50,674 bases of DNA from Pirellulales bacterium (GTDB taxonomy: Bacteria; Planctomycetota; Planctomycetia; Pirellulales; Thermoguttaceae), in the NCBI GenBank assembly GCA_020846145.1, contig JADLEL010000205.1:1-50674 (forward strand). The letters are read 5' to 3'. This document shows, one piece after another, positions 8,133 to 17,600 of the stretch. Below the pieces are notes generated by a model. The model was not told the origin of the DNA. It searched no databases and was given only the letters and a program-made list of their open reading frames with translations. Position 1 is the stretch's first letter; every line of letters begins with the position of its first letter. Made by a program: the position numbers and the translations under genes.

Positions 8133-11100
8133 ATGACGCCTTCGCTTCGCAGGTGGCTGCCGGTCTTCGTGGCGAGCGTGTTGTTCTCGCCGATTTTCGT
8201 CCAACATTCGTTTTCGCAGGATTCATCGGACGCGGCCAAGGCCGCGGACGATGCCGCCGCACGGGAGAAATCGATCCGCGAGCAGGACATTTACATTCCC
8301 TACGACAAGCTGCGCCAGGTGTTCGAGAAGCACGGGCGCGGCGTATTTCTGCCGTACGACAAATTCCAGGAGTTGTGGAAGGCGGCCCAGGACAAAACCC
8401 AGCCCGCCGCCGAGGTCAAGCCGCCGGTGGGCGCGGTGATTACGGAAATCGAGAACGAAGCTACGGTCGAGAAGGACGTCGTCCGCGTCAAGGCGAAGCT
8501 CAAGATCGAACTCTTGGCCGAAGGCTGGCGGGAGATTCCGCTGCGGCTCTCCGACTCGGCGATCACTTCGGCCAAGTTGGGCGAGCAAGCGGCGCGGATC
8601 GTGGGCGCGTCCGGCCAGGATTACCGCTTGCTAGTCGAGAAGAAAGGCAAGCAGCCGGAGCAGATCGAATTGAGCCTGGAATACGCCAAGGCGATTACCC
8701 GCTCGCCGGGCCAGAACAGCGTGTCGTTCCAGACGCCGCAGGCGCCGGTGAGCCGCTGGAAGGTAACGATCCCGCAAGCGGGCGTGAAGGTGAACCTGCA
8801 ACCGCTGATCGCCGCGACCGAAGTGCCGGGCGAGAAAGGTTCCGCAGAGGCGGAGAAAGCAAAAAAGTCCGAGGAAACCGTGGTGCTGGCGTTCGTCGGC
8901 GCCGCACCGACGGTGCAGATCGACTGGACTCCGAAGGCCGAGGGGGCCGCCGGCCTGGCGGCCTTGGCCAGCGTGCAGACGCAGCAGCAACTGTGGATCA
9001 AGGACAGCGTTACGCATTGCACGACGACGCTCGAATACACGATCAGCCGGGCGGAGTTGGACAAGCTGTCGATCGAAGTTCCGGCCGATTACAAAGTCGT
9101 CAACGTCTTCGACGACAATGTGCGAAAATGGCCGGTTACGGCGGCCGAAGGCAAGCAGAAGATCGCCGTCGAGTTGTTCGAGCCGGCCAAGAAGACGCAG
9201 CGGATCGTGGTGGAATTGGAAAAGATCGCGGGCGAAAAATCGCAGGACGCGATTCAAGCTCCCGTCGTGCGCGCCGTGGAAGCCAGCCGGCAGCAAGGGG
9301 TGGTGGTGGTGCAGATTGCGGAGGGATTGCGCGGCGAAGTGGCGAAGAGCAGCGGACTGTTGCAGATCGACGCCGCCGAATTGCCGCCCGCCCTGGCCCG
9401 GGGAAATTGGGCGTTTTCCTACCGCTACGCCGCGGCGCCCTACGAGTTGGCCGTCTCGCTGGAAAAGATTTTGCCGCGGATTTCGGCCCATTCGCTGGTG
9501 AACGCCCATCTCGATCCGGAAAGCCTTGCGGTCGATGTGCTGACGGTATTCAACATCGAGCGGTCGGGCGTGTTCAAGCTGGAATACGATTTGCCGCCGG
9601 GCTTCGACGTGCGGAGCGTGAAGGGAATTGCGAGCGGCGACGCCCAGGCCGCGCAGGTCGATAATCATCGCCTGGAAGGCGAGAAGCAAACGCATTTGGT
9701 GGTCAATCTTTCGGGCAAGGCCCTCGGCAAGGTCGCGGTATTGCTGAATTTGCGGAAGGATTTACGGAAAGAGCAGGGAGTAACCGAATTGCTCGCTTCG
9801 CCCGGCAAAGCGGCGAACATCGATTTTGCGATTCCCCAAGTAACGGCGAAAACGGTGGAGCGTGCGACGGGAAACGTCGCCGTATTCGCTCCCGAAAATC
9901 TGCGCGTGAACGCCGACAAATTGACCGGCCTGGGAAAAATCTCCTCCGCGGAAGCGACGAAGGAAATCGCCATGCCGGAACCTTCGGAAAAGGCCAAGAG
10001 CCGGGAGCCGGTCTTCGCGTTTTCCTTTACGCAGGAGCCGGCCTCGCTCGCACTCGTCGCCGAGCGCCGCAATCCGCAAGTGACGGTCCGGCAACTGCTG
10101 GTGGTCCGCATCGAGGACGGGGCGGCGAAATATCGGGCGACGTTTTTCTACAACGTGCTTTATTCGGGCGTGAAATCGCTGCGGATCGACCTTCCCGAAG
10201 AAGTGTCGAAAATCGCCAATACGAAGACCAACCACGAAATCATCGCCCCGCCGCCGGCCGATTTACCAAAGGGCTGCGTCGCCTGGCGGCTGTCGAACAA
10301 CGCCGAGTTGTTCGGCGAAGGAAAGATCGAACTGGAATGGGAGAAAAAATTCGAATTGCGCGAGACCGGCAAGCCGGAAAAGCTGCCGCTGCCGCATCTG
10401 AAGCCCGCCGAAGTCGATCGGGCGCATGGGGAGATCGTGCTGACGAAATCGGAATCCATCGACCTCCGCGAGGACGAGAAGGAGAAGCCCGAAGGCTTGC
10501 AGCCGATCGATCCGCAGCAGGACTTGAAGGAGAAGGTGGAAGGCGCGGCGCGGGCGTTCTCCTTCCAAGGCGATTGGAAGATGACCGTGCTCGCCACGCG
10601 CTACGAGCTTGAGGACGTGAAGCGCACGAGCATCGAGCGGGGGCTGGTGCGGATGGTGGTAACGCCGGCGAACGAGATTTCGGTGCAGGCGCTGTTCCGC
10701 ATTCGCACGGCGCACGACCGGCTGGCGGTGCAACTGCCCGCCAAGGGGAAGATCGACGCTGCGGATCCGCTGCGGATCAACGGTAGCTCGGTGATTTTGG
10801 AGATTCAGGACAAGCAGAAGGGGGATTATTCGATACCGATCGTGGCGCCGAACGCCGACACGCCGTTCCTGCTGGAACTGCGGTACATCATCCCGGAAAA
10901 TGACGGCAGTCAATTGGACCTGCCCGTTTTTCCGCAAGATTCGGCGGCGCAGAAGGTCTATATGGCGGTCTATCTGCCGGAAAAGAAAACGCTCCTGAAC
11001 GCGGAAGGCCCCTGGACCAAGGAATTTTATTGGGAGATCAGTCCGGCCATGATGTGGCATCCGCGGCCGAACTCGGATGTCGGCTCGCTGGTGAATTGGG

Positions 11101-11645
11101 TGCGCGAAGGGATCAATATTACGGGGAATAGCGCCGACGATTTCCCGACCGATGGCACATTGTATCTTTATTCGACGCTGCGGCCGGAAGGCTCGCCGAA
11201 AGGTTCGATGGCGATGACGGCGATGAATGCCCGCTGGCTTCAGGCGCTGGTGTTTCTGGCGGTGTTTCTCGGCGGCGCGATGCTCATTCCCGCCGGTTGC
11301 CGCGCGAAATCGCTGGCCGCGGGCGCGTTGATCGCGGCCGTGATTTTACTGGGCGTGTTCTATCCGGTCTTTGCGATGCAAACTCTCAATGGGATATTCG
11401 TTTTGGCGGTCTTCCTCGTGCTGGTGCTGTGGAGCGTGGCGTGGGTGTTTCAGTTGCAACGACGGCGGCCAGCCGCGGCTGCCGCCGGGACGAGCGCGAC
11501 GCCTCCTAGCCGGGATTCGGGCGTCGATCTGACGCATTACGAGCCGCACCGCGCCGAGACGCCGCATCCCCCGTCTCCCGCGGCCGCCGAGCCGCCGAAG
11601 CCCGCGGGTGGAGACGGCGCGGAAGGAGGGAAGAGCCATGAGTAA
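8133..11645 (+). CDS. giant exported membrane-anchored protein, one copy of an undescribed module
   Basis: A 1170-residue protein. The start at 8133 follows AAAAAGGA; an upstream in-frame start adds a poor leader. A signal peptide covers about residues 7-29 (ending HSFSQ). A paired motif follows: DIYIPYDKL (52-60) and GVFLPYDKFQELW (70-82). A long, mostly beta-strand body follows, then three membrane helices at about 1036-1053, 1060-1081 and 1088-1106, and a Pro/Ala-rich tail. The same motif pair and order recur twice in the next gene. The body would sit in the periplasm or at the surface, held by the C-terminal helices. No catalytic signature is seen. It overlaps the next gene by 8 bases, so the two are co-expressed. 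Family unknown; function not assigned. Confidence 0.9.
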   Translation: MTPSLRRWLPVFVASVLFSPIFVQHSFSQDSSDAAKAADDAAAREKSIREQDIYIPYDKLRQVFEKHGRGVFLPYDKFQELWKAAQDKTQPAAEVKPPVGAVITEIENEATVEKDVVRVKAKLKIELLAEGWREIPLRLSDSAITSAKLGEQAARIVGASGQDYRLLVEKKGKQPEQIELSLEYAKAITRSPGQNSVSFQTPQAPVSRWKVTIPQAGVKVNLQPLIAATEVPGEKGSAEAEKAKKSEETVVLAFVGAAPTVQIDWTPKAEGAAGLAALASVQTQQQLWIKDSVTHCTTTLEYTISRAELDKLSIEVPADYKVVNVFDDNVRKWPVTAAEGKQKIAVELFEPAKKTQRIVVELEKIAGEKSQDAIQAPVVRAVEASRQQGVVVVQIAEGLRGEVAKSSGLLQIDAAELPPALARGNWAFSYRYAAAPYELAVSLEKILPRISAHSLVNAHLDPESLAVDVLTVFNIERSGVFKLEYDLPPGFDVRSVKGIASGDAQAAQVDNHRLEGEKQTHLVVNLSGKALGKVAVLLNLRKDLRKEQGVTELLASPGKAANIDFAIPQVTAKTVERATGNVAVFAPENLRVNADKLTGLGKISSAEATKEIAMPEPSEKAKSREPVFAFSFTQEPASLALVAERRNPQVTVRQLLVVRIEDGAAKYRATFFYNVLYSGVKSLRIDLPEEVSKIANTKTNHEIIAPPPADLPKGCVAWRLSNNAELFGEGKIELEWEKKFELRETGKPEKLPLPHLKPAEVDRAHGEIVLTKSESIDLREDEKEKPEGLQPIDPQQDLKEKVEGAARAFSFQGDWKMTVLATRYELEDVKRTSIERGLVRMVVTPANEISVQALFRIRTAHDRLAVQLPAKGKIDAADPLRINGSSVILEIQDKQKGDYSIPIVAPNADTPFLLELRYIIPENDGSQLDLPVFPQDSAAQKVYMAVYLPEKKTLLNAEGPWTKEFYWEISPAMMWHPRPNSDVGSLVNWVREGINITGNSADDFPTDGTLYLYSTLRPEGSPKGSMAMTAMNARWLQALVFLAVFLGGAMLIPAGCRAKSLAAGALIAAVILLGVFYPVFAMQTLNGIFVLAVFLVLVLWSVAWVFQLQRRRPAAAAAGTSATPPSRDSGVDLTHYEPHRAETPHPPSPAAAEPPKPAGGDGAEGGKSHE

Positions 11646-14600
11646 AAAACAGGATTTGAAATTTGAAATTACCAATTTGCACTTCTTATTGCTCTTTTTC
11701 CTCTTGATTCCCGCGCTCCGCGCGGCGGAGCCGCCGAAAGTGGAGCGCGCTCCGCGCGAGATTTACGTGCCCTTCGACGATCTGAACGTATTGCTGGAGC
11801 AGCAGCCCAAGCGGGTGATGCTTTCGCGGGAGGAATACGACGAACTCTTGAAGAAGGCGAAAAAATCGCCCGACCAGCGCGCGCCGCAAGCCGCCACAAT
11901 CGTCTCGGCCGAGTACGATGCGAAACTCGCCGGGCAGCGGGCGGAGATCCGCGGGACGCTGGGCATCGACGTATTGGAGGACGGGCTGGCCGCCCTGCCG
12001 CTCGATATCGGCGGCGTCGGCCTGCGGAGCGCGAAGCTCGACGGCAACGGGGCGTCGCTGGGGCAAGGCGAAGGCGGCACGCTCATGCTGTTCGTCGAGG
12101 GCAAGGGGCGGCACGAACTCCAATTGGAGATGGTCGCGCCGCTGGCGTCCACCTCGGCCAAGCAAAAATTGCAGTACCGGCTGCCGCGACCGCCGGCCGC
12201 GAAGATGCGGATGACCGTTCCCGGGGACGTGGAGATCAAAAGCGGCGCGGCGGTGATCCAGCGAACCGTGGAAGGGAGCGACAAGGACCGGCAGACCCGC
12301 TTCGAACTGCTTCCCCGCGAGGGCGACGTTGCATTGGAAATGTCGCTGAACAGCCATTTGGAACGCCAATCGCAGGCGTTCGCGGTGCGGAGCGTCTTGA
12401 TCGACGAAATCACCGAAGGATACGAGAAGCTTCACGCGGCCGTCGCGCTGCAAATCCTGCATCGGCCGATGGACCAGTTCCGCTTCGCGCTGCCGGAAGG
12501 CTTCGAGATCACGGAAATCACCGCGCCGCTTTTGGCGCGATGGGACGTGCAACAATCGGGCGGCAAGAAGGTGGTAAACGTCAAGCTGCGCGAACAGACC
12601 GGCGAAACCGTGGTGCTGAACCTCTCGGCGCTCCGCACACCGAGCCGGCTGACGGCGTGGCAATCGCCCGCGCTGCAACCATTGCCGCCCGAAGAGGGAG
12701 CGTCGGAGGCGATCGCCCAATCGGCGATCGTGGGATTGATGGTCGAGGATCGCCTGCAGCCGGAAACGCTCGAAACGGGCGATTTGATCGCGATCGACGC
12801 CGCGGTGCTGGGCAAGGCGTTGCCGGAGAGTTTGGCGCATCCGGCCCCCGGCACGCCGACGCTGAAACCCGTGGCGGCCTACTACGCGCCGGAAGGGAAG
12901 TTCAAGCTTTCCGGAAAGTTCGTCAAGCCGCCGGTGGAAATCGCCGTGAACACGAGCCTTTTGTGGCGCATCTCGAACCAGGGCTTCGAGGTGCTGGGCG
13001 GTTTCACGCTCTTGCCGCGCGGCGAGAAGCTGTTTAGCTTCGATTTTTCGATTCCGCCCGATTGGACGATCGCCACAGTGACGGCGGCCGAGGAGAAGCC
13101 GCTGAAATTCGACCGTTTCGGATCTTCCGACAAGGCGGGCCGCGTGCGGGTTTATGTGCCGCAGGGGATGGCCGCCGATCGGGAGTTCAAGGTCAATTTC
13201 CGGGCGGTTCACGCACCCCAGGGCTGGCTAGCCGAGTGGAAATCGGCGAAGCGCGACTTTCCCGCGTTCGCCGTGGCGGGCGCGATCCGCGACGAAGGGG
13301 CGATCGCCATCGAGGCACGGGACGACATCGTGGTGCGGCCCGAAACGCTCAAGGCCCTCGTTCCGCTGGACGACAGCGAAAAGGCGCAGTACGGCTTGGA
13401 AGGCGTGGCCGTGAATCTGGCGTATCGCTACGAGTTGCCGCAATATGCCGCCGCGGTGGTTTTCGAGCGTACCGCGCCGCGGCTCTCCGCGCGGACGTTT
13501 TCTTTCCTGCGCATCAGCCCGGAGGGATTGAACGCGCATTACGAAGCGATCTACAACATCGAGGAAGCGCGGACGCAAAACCTCGCACTGTTGCTGCCCG
13601 AGAACACGCCCCACGCGCTCTCGATCCGCGGATTGGACGGCGCGGTGGTGAAGGAGTTCACGGCCGATCCGGCCGCCAAGGACAAAATGCGGCGCTGGCG
13701 CGTGCTGCTGGCCGAACCGAAAAGCGGCAAAGTTCGGCTGGCGGTCGATTTCCAGCAACCATTGCCGACTCGGGAGCCTAAGCATTACGCATTGCCGATC
13801 ATCGCCGCCGACGGCGTAATTTATCAATCGGGCTTGATCGCCGTGGAAGGCTGCGCCGAGTTCGACGTGCAAGTGGCCGCCGCGCTGCGCAAAGTGGATG
13901 TGGGCGAACTGGTCGATGCCGACTACCAGCCCGGCCGGCGGCTGCTGGGCGTTTACGGATTCGCGGGGAATCCGCCGGAAGTGAAGATCGACGTGGCGCG
14001 GAATCCGGGCTATCCGATTTATGCGGCGATCGTGCAGAAGGCCGAACTCGTTACGCATCTTTCGCCCGACGGCGAAAGCCACACCGAGGCGAATTTTTCG
14101 CTGCGCACCAAGGCGCTCTATTTGGAATTGCAGTTGCCGACGGACTCGGCGCTTTGGTCGGCCGCGATCGACGGCGCGCCGATCAAGCCGCAGCGCGAAA
14201 AGCAGAGCATTCTCATTGGATTGCCGGCGGCTACGAGCAACGCGATCCACGAACTGAAGATCGTCTATCGCACGCCGACGCCGAGCTTGGGAATGCGCGG
14301 CGACGTGGAGCTTGCGGGTCCGAAACTGCGGCTACGCGGCGACCGCGAATCGGAGGCCGTCGAAGTGCCGCTGGCCGATCTTAAGTGGAAACTCTGCCTG
14401 CCCAGCGGGTATGAAGTCGTCCGCTCGACGGGCACGGTAACGACCGACGAACTCGATCGGCCCGCCCCCGCGGCGATGGCCCTCGCCGGTTCGATTTATG
14501 ACAAGAGCGGCGGCGTGGGAAAATTTGGATTATTAACTCCGGCCAGTCAATACTCGCGGGAATCGGCGCGCCGGGTGGCCTCCAAATCGGCGGCGATGAT

Positions 14601-17600
14601 CAACGAGGAATACGATTACAGCCGCAGCGTCAAAACCGACGCGCCTGTGGCGCGGCCTGCCGAGCCGCAGCCCGCCGACGAACTAGCGGTTGCATCGCCC
14701 GCTCCCGAAGCGCCCGCCGAAGAGGCGAAGGAAGCACCGCCGCCACCCGCCGCCATGCCGTCGCCGCCCGCCGATCAAGAAAAAAAGGAGGCTGGCGTCG
14801 GAGGGCAGGCTATCGTTCTGCACGAACAAGAATTGCAAGCTGCTCAAAAAGAAAAACAAATCCAATCCGAGTTTGGCGCCAAAGTCGAGCAGAAGGAACC
14901 GGCGTCATTTGAGATGACGGAAGGATTGGATGTCATCGTATTAAAGGGACGCAAGAAAGAAGTGGCTTCCGTTGAAAAAATCATCTCGGAGATTGAAAAA
15001 AAGGAGAAAGTGTTTACCGTACTCAAATCCCAGGAGACCTCACCATCCGGTGCCCGCGTCAAACTTTCCGGCATGCGGAGCTTGCAGATCGCGTTGGAAA
15101 GCGGTTCGGAATTCGCGGGGCGGACGATGACCTTCAAAAGCCTGGGCGCGGCCCCGGTTCTGCGGGTGGAACTGGCCGACCGAGAGCGGTTCGACATGCT
15201 CGGTTGGGGCGTCGCGATCGCGGCATTCTTGATCGGCGTCGCCCTGAGCCGGCGTCCGGCGGGAGCGAAAATCGGCTACGTGATTCTATTGGCGATCATC
15301 GCCACCATCGTGCCGGCGGTTTGGGACTGCATCGCCACCGCCTGGGTGTGCAACTTGTTGTTTTTCGCGGCGTGTTGGTTGGTACCGTATTATTTGATTA
15401 CCGGCCTCCTGCGCTGCGTCTGCTCCCGTTGTTGCTGCCGCGCGAGCGAGCAAGTTATACGAAAAACGGCCGCTGCGGCATTGCTCTTAGCGATCTGCAT
15501 GTCAATTTCGATCGGGAATGCGGCCCATGCCCAAGAAGCCCCGAAGCCGGGCGGCGCGTCCTATATAATTCAGGTGGTGGAGCCGGGTCCGCCGGTCGCC
15601 GTGCCCGACGACGCGATCATCGTTCCTTACGATGCGGCCCATCCCCCGATCCTCACGCCCGAGGAACGCGAGGCGGCGAAGAAGTCGGATAAGCTCTTGC
15701 TGCCTTATGAAAAATACGTGGAACTTTGGAATCGGGCGTATCCGGACAAGAAGATCGAGACGAAGAAACCGCCCGCCGACTACGCGCTGGCCGGCGCAAC
15801 GTACAAAACGACGCTCGAAGGGGATGAATTCCTGCTGGTAACCGGCGAGTTGGAAATCGACGTTTTTTCCGGCGAATTCGTGCAGATTCCCCTGGGACTC
15901 GGCGGCGGCGTGCTCGCCCAGGCGACGCTCGACGGCAAGCCGGCGCGATTGAGTTTGGGGGTAATCTCGTCGCCTGCGTCGCCGTCGCCGCAACCTAACG
16001 CTCAGCAAGCACAACAATCCAAAACCGCGGCGCCGCCCGGCGGCGATCCGCGTTTCTTCCTGCTCGCGCTGGAGGGCAAGGGCCGGCATAAGCTGGAGAT
16101 CGGCGTGCGCTTGAAGTTGACGCGCGACGGCGGTTGGCGGTCGGTCGATGGGCTGTTGCCCGCCGCGCCGGCCTCGGCCTGCGCGATCACCGTTCCGCTT
16201 TCGCAGACCGAAGTGCGGTTGGCCCGCCTCGCCGACCAGCTGAGCTACGACACGGAAAAACCGGGCGAGACGATTTCGACAGCCTTGGGGCCGGGCGGGG
16301 CGCTGGCGGTCCGCTGGCGGGCGAAGGCGGCGGAAACGAAGGTCGATCTCGCACTTGCCGCGCGGAGCGAGGCCGTGCTCGACGTCCAGGAAGACGGGCT
16401 GCGCTGGACTTGGCAGTTGAATCTCGATTTTCGCGGCAAAACCTTGGAGGAATTCGCGGTCGAAGTACCCGCGATGTACGTCGTCGAGAAGATCGAGGGG
16501 GGCAACGTCCGCGGCTGGCAAGCCGAGAAGAGCGCGACCGCGCAAACCGTAAAGATCGCGCTCTTGAAAGCGGCGAAAGACCGAGAACAAATTTTGCTCG
16601 TGCTTTCGAGAGCGGCGGCCATCGGGCAAGGGAACGAAAAGGAACTTTCCGCGGGAATGGTGCGTTTGAACCAGGCGGCCTTACATACGGGGCGGATTCT
16701 CTTCCGCCGCAGCCCGCTTTTGGATCTGCGCACGCTCGACCGCGCGGGCATGACGCGGACCGACATCCCGCAAGATTTGGCGAAGCAGGTGGGGGCCGAA
16801 AGCACGGCCAGCCCACTGAACGTGCGGCCTTTCGAGGCCTACGTATTCGACCGCAATCCGGCGGCGGCGATTCGCCTGGCCGCCGAGCCGACGGAAGCGA
16901 AGGCGACGGCCGAGGCGCAATCGATCCTGAAAATCACCGACGCGAACCGCACGCTCGATAGCCGCATTCTGTTCCACGTGAAGGATCGCCCGGTGTATCG
17001 CCTGCAAATGTATTTGCCCGACGATTTCCGGCTCGACCGCCTCTCGCCGGGCGATTTGGAACACGCCATCACCGCGGCGAACGGCCGGCGATTGCTGACG
17101 ATCTGGACGACTTCGGGCCTGGCCGGCGATTTCGAGATCCGCCTGCAAGGAACGCTGGGCAAGCAAGCCGGCTTGGATAACGTGCCGCTGCCACGGCTGG
17201 AAATGCTGGGCGTCGAGCGGCAGCAGGGCGATCTCGCCGTGCAGGCGAGCGACGCCTACGAGGTCGCGGCCCTCGATCTCACGAATTGCGAGCGGGTAAT
17301 GCTCGATCGCTTCTACGGCTGGCTCAAGCCCGAACAGCGAACGCTGACCCGGTTGGCGCTGCAATACCGCGCGGGCGATTACGCGGGGGCGGTCCGCCTC
17401 GCGCCCAAAAAGCCGGAAGTAACTTGCGACGCGCTAACGAACGTGCGGATCACCAACCGGGCGATCGAAGAGACGATCCTCCTGGATTACACCATCAAGA
17501 ACGCGGGCGTTCGCAAGTTTTCCTTCATCCTCCCGTGGTGGATGAAGGACGCGAAGATCAACGTGCCGCTGCTGCGCGAGAAGTCGAACGAGCCGCTGGA

